DNA of 42,351 bases from Bradyrhizobium liaoningense (GCF_018130955.1 NZ_JAFCJM010000060.1:1-42351); one strand, 5' to 3'; shown: positions 22,967 to 31,209, numbered from the stretch's first letter. The notes: generated by a model not told the origin, from the sequence alone. Made by a program: numbers and translations.

Positions 22967-24307
22967 TCAGGTCGATTTGCGCAGCGAGCGGAGGCCCGTG
23001 CGAAGCTCGTCCGCAAAAAGCTGCGGTTGCTCCCAGGCTGCAAAATGTCCGCCTTTGTCGACCCTGTTGTAGTGGATGAGCTTGTGATAGGCGCGCTCGG
23101 TCCAGCTGCGCGGAGCCTGGTAGAGCTCGCCGGGAAAGACGCTCACGGCCGTCGGAATCGAGCTGTTGACCGCGTTGAGCGCGCTCACTCCCTTGTTCTC
23201 CCAATAAAAGCGTGCCGCCGAGACCGCGGTGTTCGTCAGCCAGTAGAGCGTGATGTCGTCGAGGACGTCGTCGCGGGTCACGGCGCCGGCGGAATGCCCG
23301 TTGACGGTGCGTCCGAGCACGGCCGAGGTGATCGCCGCCGCCGGCTGCGCATCGCCATCGCCATGGTCGAGAAACCACGCGGCCAGACCGACCGGCGAAT
23401 CCGCCAGTCCGTAGAGCGTCTGCGGCCGCGTCGCCATCATCGCGGCATAGGCAAAATGCCTGGCGCGAAATTCCTTCACCTGGTCGAAGGCGTGTTGCTC
23501 CTCGGCCGAGAGACCGGAAGGCGCCTCACCGCTCAGCAACGCCTTCGTGATCTCAGGCGGAATCGTGCCGGGGAAGTTGGTGTGGATGCCCAGCAGCTCC
23601 GGCGGCGCCTGCGCAGCCATCGCATTGGAAATGAGGGCGCCGATGTCGCCGCCTTGCGCGACGAAGCGCGCATAGCCAAGGCGCTTCATCAGCTCGACCC
23701 AGGCGCGCGCCACGCGGGCAGGGCCCCAGCCGGCGGTGGTCGGCTTGCCCGAAAAGCCGTAGCCGGGCACGGACGGGATCACGACATGGAAGGCATCCGA
23801 GGCGCTCGCGCCGTACGCCGTCGGATTGGTGAGGGGATCGATGATCTTCAACTGCTCGATGACCGAGCCGGGCCATCCATGCGTGACGATGAGCGGCAGC
23901 GCGTTGTCGTGCTTCGAGCGAACGTGGATGAAGTGAATGTCCAGCCCGTCGATCTCGGTGATGAACTGCGGCAGGGCGTTCAGCTTGGCCTCGATCTTCC
24001 GCCAGTCGTAATCCGTCGCCCAATAGCGCGCGAGATCCGTGAGGATCGCGAGCGGCACGCCCTGGGAGTCATCGGCGACGGTCTCCTGCTCCGGCCACCG
24101 CGTCGCGTTGATGCGCCTGCGCAGGTCGATCAGTGCCTCCTCCGGAATGTCGATCCGGAAGGGGCGGATTTCGTCAGGCGTGGCGGCCGGCGCCGGATGC
24201 GCGGGGAAAAGACCAGCGGCCGCCGCCGCGGCAAGTCCCATCGCGGCGGAGCGCAAGAGCTGGCGCCGGTCCGGGTTGATGACGTCCGAGATTGAATGCG
24301 CACGCAT
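22967..24307 (-). CDS. Epoxide hydrolase (EHN family) with Tat-type signal
   Basis: A 446-residue alpha/beta hydrolase. The N-terminal EHN domain (residues 48-160) carries IRPFRIDIPEEALIDLRRRI. The oxyanion motif is VTHGWPGSVIEQLKI with His143. The nucleophile is Asp221 in AQGGDIGALIS, and His421 lies in DKGGHFAAWEQP. The family opens epoxides with water and includes juvenile-hormone-type hydrolases. The start DRRQLLRSAAMGLAAAAAAG (Arg14-Arg15 followed by a hydrophobic stretch to APA) looks like a twin-arginine signal, so the enzyme is probably exported folded. It is the second gene of the operon, 48 bases after the VOC gene. Confidence 0.87.
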   Translation of the reverse strand: MRAHSISDVINPDRRQLLRSAAMGLAAAAAAGLFPAHPAPAATPDEIRPFRIDIPEEALIDLRRRINATRWPEQETVADDSQGVPLAILTDLARYWATDYDWRKIEAKLNALPQFITEIDGLDIHFIHVRSKHDNALPLIVTHGWPGSVIEQLKIIDPLTNPTAYGASASDAFHVVIPSVPGYGFSGKPTTAGWGPARVARAWVELMKRLGYARFVAQGGDIGALISNAMAAQAPPELLGIHTNFPGTIPPEITKALLSGEAPSGLSAEEQHAFDQVKEFRARHFAYAAMMATRPQTLYGLADSPVGLAAWFLDHGDGDAQPAAAITSAVLGRTVNGHSAGAVTRDDVLDDITLYWLTNTAVSAARFYWENKGVSALNAVNSSIPTAVSVFPGELYQAPRSWTERAYHKLIHYNRVDKGGHFAAWEQPQLFADELRTGLRSLRKST

Positions 24308-24355
24308 CGGGAGACTCCTTCACACGTTCAAGTGGGTGACGTCGCGGCGGATACC

Positions 24356-25033
24356 TCAGACCGGGAGCGGCTGGCCGGCCTGCTCGCTGGCGATGTAGTC
24401 GGCGTACCAGTCCGGCCAGTTCGCATCGTGCTGACCGCCGTTTCGCTTCTCGTGCTCACCATGCGCCACGGAGGCACGCCGGAGCGCGCTCGCGAGCTCG
24501 TTCGCGGAGGTGAAATTCGTGCCCGCCGCATCAACGCGTCCCGGCAACCGCGTGGTCACCTCCTGGAACAGCCAGCCGTTGCCGTCGGGATCTCGGAACG
24601 AGAAGTAGGAGCGATAGCTGCCCCGCGCGGGATCCAGGCCACCGATCCGTCGGCGCCCGAAGAGATAAGGCTCGTCCGGGCCGGTGTGCACGTCGCCCTC
24701 GGCGTGGAAGACCTCGCTGACCTCGATGCCGCGATCGCGCAGATCGGTTCGCGCGGCTTCGACGTCGGAGACGATCAGGTACAGGCCCTGGGCGGAGCCG
24801 GGGGCTGCCGCGGTCACGTTCTTGCCGAAGATAACCGAGGCGGGGGAGCCGGGCGGCGTGAACTGGATCACGCGGTAGTCGTCGGGCCCTGCGAAATCGG
24901 CATCGAGCCTCCATCCGAGTTTCGCATAGAACGCCTTGGCGCGGTCGACGTCGGACACGGGGATGACGACGACCTCAAGCTTCATGTCGATTGCTGGGGC
25001 GGTGGTGGTCTTGGGTGCATTGGCGGCGGACAT
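24356..25033 (-). CDS. VOC/glyoxalase superfamily protein
   Basis: A 225-residue protein with one VOC domain (residues 17-140): LEVVVIPVSDVDRAKAFYAK, LGWRLDADFAGPDDYRVIQF, LYLIVSDVEAARTDLRDRGI, then a loop and YRSYFSFRDPDGNGWLFQEV. The layout and the DPDGNGWL-x-x-E end are typical of ring-cleavage/bleomycin-resistance-like VOC enzymes. The last 70 residues add a polar tail with GQHDANWPDWYADYIASEQA, a motif found in similar rhizobial proteins. The start at 25033 is supported by AGGAGA about 7 bases ahead; the longer frame to 25108 would run over the operator. It is the first gene of the operon, transcribed away from the MarR gene. Confidence 0.85.
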   Translation of the reverse strand: MSAANAPKTTTAPAIDMKLEVVVIPVSDVDRAKAFYAKLGWRLDADFAGPDDYRVIQFTPPGSPASVIFGKNVTAAAPGSAQGLYLIVSDVEAARTDLRDRGIEVSEVFHAEGDVHTGPDEPYLFGRRRIGGLDPARGSYRSYFSFRDPDGNGWLFQEVTTRLPGRVDAAGTNFTSANELASALRRASVAHGEHEKRNGGQHDANWPDWYADYIASEQAGQPLPV

Positions 25034-25051
25034 GTTTGTCTCCTGATATAG

Positions 25052-25063
25052 ATCGTATGCGAT
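25052..25063. promoter_or_regulatory. Candidate MarR operator, VOC side
   Basis: ATCGTATGCGAT, an ATCG-N4-CGAT palindrome 19 bases ahead of the VOC start. On the minus strand it reads ATCGCATACGAT, differing by one base from the other site at 25122-25133. Confidence 0.6.
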
Positions 25064-25121
25064 ATATTCGCGTGCGCCGTATAAAGGGCGGCGAGAGCCG
25101 AATGTCAACCCTTCCGATTTA

Positions 25122-25133
25122 ATCGGATACGAT
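25122..25133. promoter_or_regulatory. Candidate MarR operator, marR side
   Basis: ATCGGATACGAT, the second ATCG-N4-CGAT palindrome, 70 bases centre to centre from the first. It lies before the MarR gene in a short divergent region and is followed by ATATAT, a possible -10 overlap. Confidence 0.6.
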
Positions 25134-25185
25134 ATATATGTGTGCGAGACTTCACATGTCCGTGTGTCGGAAAGGGGCGCCCAGA

Positions 25186-25692
25186 ATGAGCCTACAGGAC
25201 GGCCTCAAGGCCAATTCCAGAGATAATTCAAAGGGTAATCATAAGGAGAAGACGGCCGCGGGCGAGCGGCGCCTGGCTGACTTCCTGTGCTTCGCGATCT
25301 ATTCGGCCAACCTCGCCTATGGACGGGCCTACAAGCCCGGCCTCGATGAGCTCGGCCTGACCTACCCGCAATGGATCGCAATCGTGGCGCTGTGGGAGCG
25401 GGACGGTCAGACCGTGAGCGAACTCGGCGCCAAGATGTTTCTAGAATCCAACACTTTGACGCCGATCCTGAAAAAGCTCGAGGCGATGGGTTATTTGCGC
25501 CGCCAGCGCGACCCCGCCGACGAGCGGCAGGTGCGCGTCAGCCTCACCGACGCCGGCCGGCGCCTGCGCGAAAAGGGCATGCACATGAACCTCGTGAAGT
25601 CGAGCGGGCTCAAGCCGGACGAGTTCGCCCGCCTGCAGGAGAGCGTCGTCGCGCTCCGCGACAATCTGATCAAGGCGATGGCGGAGGAGTGA
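25186..25692 (+). CDS. MarR family transcriptional regulator
   Basis: A 168-residue regulator with the winged helix-turn-helix of MarR/OhrR proteins. Signatures are LTYPQWIAIVALWERDGQTV and FLESNTLTPILKKLEAMGYL (recognition helix region), followed by the wing RRQRDPADERQVRVSLTDAG. No conserved redox Cys of the OhrR type is obvious near the N terminus beyond the one in FLCFAIYSAN, which sits where OhrR proteins have their reactive Cys, so peroxide sensing is possible. The start at 25186 is favoured by AAAGGGG about 9 bases ahead. The in-frame ATG at 25138 would lie almost on the operator. It is divergent from the VOC-led operon and the likely repressor of both. Confidence 0.85.
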   Translation: MSLQDGLKANSRDNSKGNHKEKTAAGERRLADFLCFAIYSANLAYGRAYKPGLDELGLTYPQWIAIVALWERDGQTVSELGAKMFLESNTLTPILKKLEAMGYLRRQRDPADERQVRVSLTDAGRRLREKGMHMNLVKSSGLKPDEFARLQESVVALRDNLIKAMAEE

Positions 25693-25744
25693 CCGGCCCC
25701 CGCCTACTTTGCATGGGGTTGTTTTTCGGAATTTGGTGTCCGCA

Positions 25745-25766
25745 CCTCTCCGCCTTGCGGGAGAGG
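25745..25766 (+). terminator. Hairpin after the MarR gene
   Basis: CCTCTCCGC and GCGGGAGAGG form a stem of about 9 bp with one bulge and a very short loop, 50 bases after the MarR stop. This CCTCTCC...GGAGAGG form matches a repeat family scattered between Bradyrhizobium genes. No T-run follows. Confidence 0.4.
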
Positions 25767-25776
25767 CTCTCGCCCG

Positions 25777-26201
25777 TCATGCCCGGCCGGAGAACCTTGT
25801 GAAGGCGGTGAGCCTCTGCACGGTTGGCTCGACGTCCTGCCTGTAAATGTCGGTCCGCAGGAGCGCGATCTCGCCGTCAAGGGCGCTCTCCTCGACGTCT
25901 ATGAACCAGGACTTGGGCCGCCCGTCGCTTCCGTCATTCCAGCGATAGCCCCTGCGTCTCAGGAAGTCCTTGAGCTCGAACGGCGACTGCTCGGCCAGAT
26001 GCGGATCGTCTTTCTTCATGCCCTTTCTAGTAGAAGTCCGAGCGCCGGCGCACCGGTCGTCGGCAGCACGAAGTCCAACATCTCCAATAGCGCGTGGCAA
26101 TCGTCGACGGCGCGGTGCGCCTGCTGGAAGTAGCCTGCTCCGTTCAGCAGGTAGCCGAGCTGCGCACCAATATCCTCAAGCTTCGCCTGCTCGGGTGAGA
26201 G
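25777..26201 (-). pseudogene. DnaQ-like 3'-5' exonuclease, truncated and frameshifted
   Basis: The minus strand from 26201 reads KLEDIGAQLGYLLNGAGYFQ then QAHRAVDDCHALLEMLDFVL, the third exonuclease motif (H-x4-D) of DEDDh nucleases. It then stops at TGA (26016-26018). In a second frame, from the overlapping ATG at 26019, the text continues KKDDPHLAEQSPFELKDFLR, RGYRWNDGSDGRPKSWFIDV and on to VQRLTAFTRFSGRA. The two parts together match the C-terminal half of a roughly 300-residue rhizobial exonuclease. The first two motifs (with the DxE) are missing. The gene is therefore decayed, though the second frame (80 residues) may still look like an ORF. Confidence 0.65.
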
Positions 26202-26296
26202 CTATGGTTCGTTAGGGGCATCAATTGCCGCTCGAGGTCTATATCCGTTGGGCGCGAGTTGCGGTAACAGGCCCGAGCCTGCTGCCCGGACCGTCA

Positions 26297-26422
26297 TCAG
26301 ATTGAGGTCCAGTGACGAACAGCCTCATTAAATCCCACGGGTGGCGGTAAGGCTCGCTCAGGCTGGGCGGCCTGCAGCTCCGGGAAGGGATCAAAATCGT
26401 CGAGCATGTTGTTCAGCACCAT
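26297..26422 (-). CDS. Possible small protein, 41 codons
   Basis: Minus-strand frame starting MVLNNMLDDFDPFPELQAAQ and ending NEAVRHWTSI before TGA. It has protein-like acidic/proline-rich composition but no ribosome site and no recognised family. The frame is open upstream of the ATG, so it may be the tail of an older gene. Confidence 0.25.
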   Translation of the reverse strand: MVLNNMLDDFDPFPELQAAQPERALPPPVGFNEAVRHWTSI

Positions 26423-26661
26423 GTCGTTGACCGGCCGCAAGAGCCGATGTGACGGCGGTGCGGCGGCAAGCGACCGCCCAACGTTTCCGGAAGACCTCGC
26501 GTTCCCGTGGTGACCACCATTCGCCGAGCGAAAGCTTCACTTCGCCCAGTGGACTGCATCTGACGTTTTTCGACCTGACGGCGGCTTGCTCCTGGCTCCG
26601 ATTTGATCCCTGTCAACGCGAGGCCCGACGGCCATGGGTTCTTTCCGGCCTGTTGAAACGG

Positions 26662-26916
26662 ATGAGGTTCGCGATCAGGTGCGTTGTAACGCTGAAGGAC
26701 GGCAGCGCGATGGAACGGGCCATGGGGGCGCTGGCAAAATATCGGTATGCGGCCGGCGGCGAGTTCGTCGCTCCCGAGGGGCATCCCCAGGAGTGGAAGA
26801 AGTGGCTTCTTGAAATCAACTCCGCTGAGGTCGAGGCTATCCGGGGCCATGTGGATGATGGAGACATCGTCGACATCAAGCCCATTAATGGATCGGATGA
26901 CGCTGAGTTGCACTGA
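26662..26916 (+). CDS. Hypothetical protein, 84 residues
   Basis: A frame from the ATG at 26662: MRFAIRCVVTLKDGSAMERA, then KYRYAAGGEFVAPEGHPQEW and LEINSAEVEAIRGHVDDGDI. The composition is that of a soluble protein with a beta start and acidic end. I do not recognise it. The in-frame extension to 26449 is Arg/Ser-rich and unconvincing. No strong ribosome site precedes the ATG. It lies 140 bases before the truncated sigma-54 regulator and does not look related to it. Confidence 0.4.
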   Translation: MRFAIRCVVTLKDGSAMERAMGALAKYRYAAGGEFVAPEGHPQEWKKWLLEINSAEVEAIRGHVDDGDIVDIKPINGSDDAELH

Positions 26917-27056
26917 TCGCCGGCTTTGCACGTGGTCAATACGGTGCGAATTTGTTTGCCGGCGCTCGTCGCCGCAGGCACGTGTTTCTTGGAGCATTTC
27001 GGCCTTGTCCGACACTGCCCTTTAGGGAGTGGCGCGACGATCTCCCGATACCGTCA

Positions 27057-27932
27057 AGGGCAACCGGCAAGGAGCTGCTGGCGCGCGCGATCCACTACGG
27101 CTCGGCCCGGGCCAGCAAGGCTTTTGTGGTCGAGAACTGCGGCGCGCTGCCCGACGAGCTGCTCGAAAGCGAATTGTTCGGCTGCAAGAAGGGTGCCTTC
27201 ACCGGCGCTTACCAGGATCGCATCGGCCTGTTCGAGGTCGCCGACGGCGGCACCATCTTCCTGGACGAGATCGGCGAGACCTCGCCGGCGTTCCAGGTGA
27301 AGCTGCTGCGCGTGCTCCAGGAGAGCGAGATCCGGCCGCTCGGCGCGCAGCGGGTGCGCAAGGTCGACGTCCGCGTGGTCGCCGCCACCAACAGGGATCT
27401 CGAGGCCGAGGTCGAGGCGGGCCGCTTCCGGCGCGATCTCTATTATCGCCTGGCGGCGTTTCCGGTCCACATGCCGGCGCTGCGTGAGCGCCCGATGGAC
27501 ATTCCCCTGATCGCGGAAGGGGTATTGTCGTCGGTCAAGACCTCCTTCAACCGGCCGAGCCTGCGCTTTGCGGCGTCGGCCCTCGAAGCGTTCGTCAAGT
27601 ACCATTGGCCCGGCAATGTGCGCGAGCTCCAGAACGAGATCCAGCGCATGGCCGTTCTGGCCGATGCCGACGACTTGCGAGCCCCCCCGCTGCTCGGCCG
27701 GCGCAACGGCAAGCAGCCGGCCCTGGCGGTCCTTGGCAAGCTGAACGGCTCGGCGACCCTCAAGGACAAGGTGGAGGATCTCGAGAAGTCGGTTATCATC
27801 AACTATCTGGAGCGGTACGAAGGCAATATCAGCCGGGTCGCGAGCGAGCTTGGGTTGTCGCGCGTTGGTCTCAGGAACAAGCTGTCCAGGTATGATTTGA
27901 GAAAAAATGCCAAAGGCGACGCATTCTCCTGA
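27057..27932 (+). pseudogene. HoxA/HupR-like sigma-54 activator, N-truncated
   Basis: The protein is an NtrC-type enhancer-binding regulator without its receiver and without the first part of the AAA+ domain. Sequence joins at TGKELLARAIHYGSARASKA: the Walker A loop should read G-x-x-G-T-G-K-E, but the residues before TGKE (IPSRA) are not homologous. The rest is complete: GAFTGA loop in CKKGAFTGAYQDRIG, Walker B GGTIFLDEIGE, sensor/arginine region FRRDLYYRLAAFPVHMPALR, and a Fis-type helix-turn-helix SRVASELGLSRVGLRNKLSR like that of HoxA. It overlaps the following kinase by 26 bases. Without a proper Walker A it should not hydrolyse ATP. The HoxA/HupR assignment is from family memory and the kinase partner. 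Confidence 0.7.
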
Positions 27933-29274
27933 AGCCGGCGAAACCGAATCGCTGCTCAAGCTGATCACCAACCGCGGCGCGATCGAGTTCGATCACGAGC
28001 GCGAGGGCGCCTGGATCGAAGTCATCCGCAAGATGGACGAGGTCTATTCCGACCTCCTGCGCTACGAGGTTGACCTCGAGCACAAGAATGCGGAGCTCGA
28101 AGAGGCCCAGGCCTTTGTCACCAATGTCATCGAATCCGTCTCCGACATCCTTATCGTCTGTGACGCGAAGGGATTGGTGCAGCAGGTCAATTCCGCGTTC
28201 CAGCATACACTCGGCCGCGGCGTGGCTGACATTGTCGGCAAAAACATCGCCGACGTCATCGACGACGCTGACAATGCCAGGCTGGGGCCACTCCTGAAAC
28301 CGCGCGGCGCCTCCGACGTCGTCGACGGCGAGCTCCGGTTTTCCGGAGAAGGCGGCAGCTCCGATCTCTTTGCCATCAACAGCTCACCCCGCCACGATCA
28401 TCGCGGCCGCTTCATCGGTGTGGTGCTGACGGGGCGTCCGATCGGCGAGCTTCGCCGAGCCTATGAGGCGCTGCACAAGGCGCATCACGAATTGCAGCGC
28501 GCCCAGCGCCAACTGGTCGAGCAGGAGAAGATGGCGAGCCTCGGCCGGCTCGTCGCCGGCGTCGCGCACGAGCTGAACAACCCGATCAGCTTCGTCTACG
28601 GCAACATCCACACCTTGATGCGCTATCGCACCGCGATCGTCGCCTATCTCGACGCGGTCCACGGCAATGCAAAGGGAGGCGATCTTTCGGCGCAAAGAAA
28701 GAGCCTACGCATCGACGATATCCTGGACGATTTCGGTCCGCTGATCGAAGGCACCATGGAGGGCGCGGTCCGTATCAGCGAGATCGTGAAGAATTTGCGC
28801 CGGCTGTCCTTCAGCAAGCTCGGCGAGGTCGAGCGCGTCGACATCGAGCGTCTGATCAACACCGCGGTGCTATGGGCCGTGCGCACGAAACAGGTGCGCA
28901 TCGATTTGCAGATGGAGGTCGAGCCGGAGCTCTGGATCTCCGGCAACGAGGGGCAATTGCACCAGGTGATCGTCAACCTGGTGGAGAATGCGATCGACGC
29001 GATGCGCAGTACCGAATTGCCCCGGCTGGTCGTCTCGGCGGTGCGCAAGGGTAACGAAATCCTGTTCAGGATTTCGGATAACGGTCCGGGAATCGACAAG
29101 GATCACATGAGCCACATCTTCGAGCCGTTCTTCACCACGAAGCGGGTGGGCGAGGGCACGGGACTCGGCCTATGGATCAGCTATGGCATCGTGCGCGAGC
29201 ACGGAGGCAAACTCCTCGCGGCGAACGAGCCGGAAGGTGGCGCGACCTTTTCTTTTGTGCTGCCGGCAGCGTAG
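27907..29274 (+). CDS. HoxJ/HupT-like PAS sensor histidine kinase
   Basis: A 455-residue cytosolic kinase. The N-terminal coiled coil (residues 40-70) leads to a PAS domain (75-180; SVSDILIVCDAKGLVQQVNS) and a linker helix ELRRAYEALHKAHHELQRAQ. The dimerisation domain follows with His221 in SLGRLVAGVAHELNNPISFV. The ATPase has the N box QVIVNLVENAIDAMRS, the G1 box ISDNGPGI, the F box FEPFFTTK and the G2 box GEGTGLGLWISYGIVREHGG. In length and His-box wording (AHELNNPISFVYGN) it resembles HoxJ/HupT, the H2-signal kinases that act on HoxA/HupR. Here it overlaps the truncated partner by 26 bases. Other NtrB-like kinases share this box, so the hydrogenase link is tentative. Confidence 0.8.
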   Translation: MPKATHSPEAGETESLLKLITNRGAIEFDHEREGAWIEVIRKMDEVYSDLLRYEVDLEHKNAELEEAQAFVTNVIESVSDILIVCDAKGLVQQVNSAFQHTLGRGVADIVGKNIADVIDDADNARLGPLLKPRGASDVVDGELRFSGEGGSSDLFAINSSPRHDHRGRFIGVVLTGRPIGELRRAYEALHKAHHELQRAQRQLVEQEKMASLGRLVAGVAHELNNPISFVYGNIHTLMRYRTAIVAYLDAVHGNAKGGDLSAQRKSLRIDDILDDFGPLIEGTMEGAVRISEIVKNLRRLSFSKLGEVERVDIERLINTAVLWAVRTKQVRIDLQMEVEPELWISGNEGQLHQVIVNLVENAIDAMRSTELPRLVVSAVRKGNEILFRISDNGPGIDKDHMSHIFEPFFTTKRVGEGTGLGLWISYGIVREHGGKLLAANEPEGGATFSFVLPAA

Positions 29275-29299
29275 GCCGCTGACGGCAATCATCCACGAA

Positions 29300-29317
29300 G
29301 CTGCAGCCTATTGCAGC
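29300..29317 (+). terminator. Short hairpin after the kinase gene
   Basis: GCTGCA-N6-TGCAGC forms a 6-bp stem, 26 bases after the stop at 29274. There is no T-run. It could be a weak terminator. Confidence 0.3.
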
Positions 29318-29400
29318 GCTTCCAATTGAGCCGGCGGGTTCACGGTCTATTGAGCCTAGGATCATTCTTCCGGAGACGAGTCCTTTCCGCTTCTCTCGCT

Positions 29401-29634
29401 GGCTTCGACGTGATCCGGGCCAAGAAATTCGATGCCGCCGCGATCGCTGCGCTCGTCCGGCGTATGTCCAGCATAGCCTATTGACGCGACCGCCCCCTCG
29501 TCGCCGCCGGCGGCTGCATCAACGCCCGCAATGCCGCCTCCTTTGCGCAAGCTGGAGCCGATATCGTCGTGACATCTTCGCCCTATCTGGCGGCGCCGAA
29601 GGACGTCCAAATCAGAATTTCATTATTGCGATAG
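29401..29634 (+). pseudogene. modD: modD-like (pyrophosphorylase) C-terminal remnant
   Basis: The plus strand reads FDVIRAKKFDAAAIAALVRR and, after an in-frame TGA at 29482-29484, RPLVAAGGCINARNAASFAQ, then AGADIVVTSSPYLAAPKDVQ, to a TAG at 29632-29634. This matches the C-terminal end of ModD, a NadC-like phosphoribosyltransferase encoded with molybdate transporters (pattern A-A-G-G-I-N...N-A-A...A-G-A-D-x-x-V-T-S). An extra residue (Cys) splits the GGIN motif. The N-terminal two-thirds is missing. The fragment is a decayed piece and could hint that the DNA came from a nitrogenase/hydrogenase-metal region. Confidence 0.55.
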
Positions 29635-29698
29635 GGCCGCCAAATCTGCGACTGAGCGGACCAAGGGCAAATTGCGGGCCGACTGACACCACGACAAT

Positions 29699-30052
29699 CT
29701 ACACGGCGTCTGCCGGCACAAAACAGTTGATGATGATGCTGCCGCGGTGATGCACGTACCACACCACGGCCCGACCGACCGGATTGCCGCGATCACGGAT
29801 GATGGCCCGTTCGGGTACAGCCATCCACTGCCCTTCAATTGGAACCCAATAGGTGCCCTCACGATAATCATAGTCGGTGCGATGACCGTCGGAGATGTCG
29901 CAGCACGGCACGCCGTTCGGCGCCGTCACGGCCTTGAACCACGCGCGGATGTCAGGGGAGACGTTGTCGTATTGCCCGCTGTCGAAAGCGAGCGCCGCGC
30001 CGGTCAGCATAGAGAAGAACGCCAGCAGAGCGACCCGCGCGATCTGTCGCAT
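29699..30052 (-). CDS. Small secreted protein, unknown function
   Basis: A 117-residue protein from the ATG at 30052, with GGAGG 7 bases ahead. The first 22 residues are a clear signal peptide (MRQIARVALLAFFSMLTGAA then LAF). The mature part has NVSPDIRAWFKAVTAPNGVP, CCDISDGHRTDYDYREGTYW, a VPIEGQWMAVPERAI beta stretch, and a third Cys in IIINCFVPADAV near the end. Proteins with this NGVPCCDxSDGH motif recur in Bradyrhizobium as periplasmic proteins of unknown role. The CC-D-x-x-D-G-H segment could bind a metal. The longer frame to 30154 has an unlikely Arg-rich start. Confidence 0.75.
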   Translation of the reverse strand: MRQIARVALLAFFSMLTGAALAFDSGQYDNVSPDIRAWFKAVTAPNGVPCCDISDGHRTDYDYREGTYWVPIEGQWMAVPERAIIRDRGNPVGRAVVWYVHHRGSIIINCFVPADAV

Positions 30053-30285
30053 CCGATCCTCCACCACGTGCCTTCGTATGCTTGCCCGCTTATTGGGGCA
30101 CGATTCGACCCCTCGCGCGATTAAGCCTGAGCTCCGCCGTGGTTGCACGCTCAAAAATTAAGCGTTCCGTGGCACTGGCAATGATGCGACGCAAAATCAG
30201 CGCCTCTTTCTCGCTTGTAATTGGCAACTTCGAGCCATGACTCATCCCTCCGATTGGGAGCAAGGATTCGCTAGAAGATGCTCCA

Positions 30286-31209
30286 TTATGGATTGCGCCG
30301 GTTTGCGCTGGTCGCGATCGCGGCTGCCGCGGTGCGGTTTTCGACGCCGAGCTTGGAATAGATCTGCTCGAGATGCTTGTCGACGGTGCGTGGGCTCAAT
30401 CCCAAAATCTGCGCGATGTCGCGGTTGGTCTTGCCCTTGGATAGCCAGGACAGCACCTCGCCCTCGCGCGTGGTGAGGCCTAGCTCGCTGGAGAACTCGG
30501 CGGGCATGTCGCCGCTGGTATTCTTGGCCAGCCGCAGCAGGAACTCGTTGGGGCCGAGCTTGCCCATGAATTGCAGCCGCGGCTGCTCTTTGCCGGGGAA
30601 CGCGGCCATCGTCGCGGTTTTCGCAGCCGGTTTTCCGTTCTGCATCTGATCAAGCCATTGCGGCATCGGCTCGGGCAGCGTGAAGTCGTAGGTGCCGGCC
30701 AGCTCGTCTGACAACAGCTTCTGGGCCTGCGGTGTCGCCCACAGCAGCTCGCCCGCGCTGTTCACCGCGAGCAGATAGCGCCCGGAAACGTCGAGGGCGG
30801 CGCGTGCGCTCTGCGTCATCCGTGCATTGGCAAGGTGGACGCGGATCCGCGCCAGCATCTCCTCGATCACGATCGGCTTGGTCACATAGTCGACGCCGCC
30901 CGCTTCCAGGCCGCGGACGATGTGCTCGGTCTCCGCCAGTCCCGTCATGAAGATCACAGGGACGTTGTTCAGACCCGCGTCGCGCTTCAGTCGCCGGCAG
31001 GTCTCAAAACCGTCCATGCCGGGCATCACGGCGTCGAGCAGCACGATGTCGGGCGTGATCTGCTCGACTATGCGCATGGCGCTCGCGCCGTCGAGCGCGA
31101 CCATCACGGTCATGCCGGCGCCATCGAGCGCATCAGTGAGCAACCGCAGCGTTTCGGGCGAGTCGTCGACAACGAGCGCTACGTCGCGCTTCTTCGGCTC
31201 AGTGTTCAT
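30286..31209 (-). CDS. LuxR/NarL-type response regulator
   Basis: A 307-residue regulator. The receiver spans residues 8-128, with Asp15-Asp16, the phosphoacceptor Asp59 in DIVLLDAVMPGMDGFET and Lys111 in YVTKPI. A middle segment (135-225) resembles a degenerate PAS domain. The C-terminal LuxR helix-turn-helix (245-298) reads LTTREGEVLSWLSKGKTNRD, then IAQILGLSPRTVDKHLEQIY and SKLGVENRTAAA. It overlaps the 3' end of the NCS1-kinase gene by 11 bases, so the pair is co-transcribed and very probably a cognate two-component system. A role in controlling the divergent urt/fmd genes is inferred from position and from the palindrome in the shared promoter region. Confidence 0.9.
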   Translation of the reverse strand: MNTEPKKRDVALVVDDSPETLRLLTDALDGAGMTVMVALDGASAMRIVEQITPDIVLLDAVMPGMDGFETCRRLKRDAGLNNVPVIFMTGLAETEHIVRGLEAGGVDYVTKPIVIEEMLARIRVHLANARMTQSARAALDVSGRYLLAVNSAGELLWATPQAQKLLSDELAGTYDFTLPEPMPQWLDQMQNGKPAAKTATMAAFPGKEQPRLQFMGKLGPNEFLLRLAKNTSGDMPAEFSSELGLTTREGEVLSWLSKGKTNRDIAQILGLSPRTVDKHLEQIYSKLGVENRTAAAAIATSANRRNP

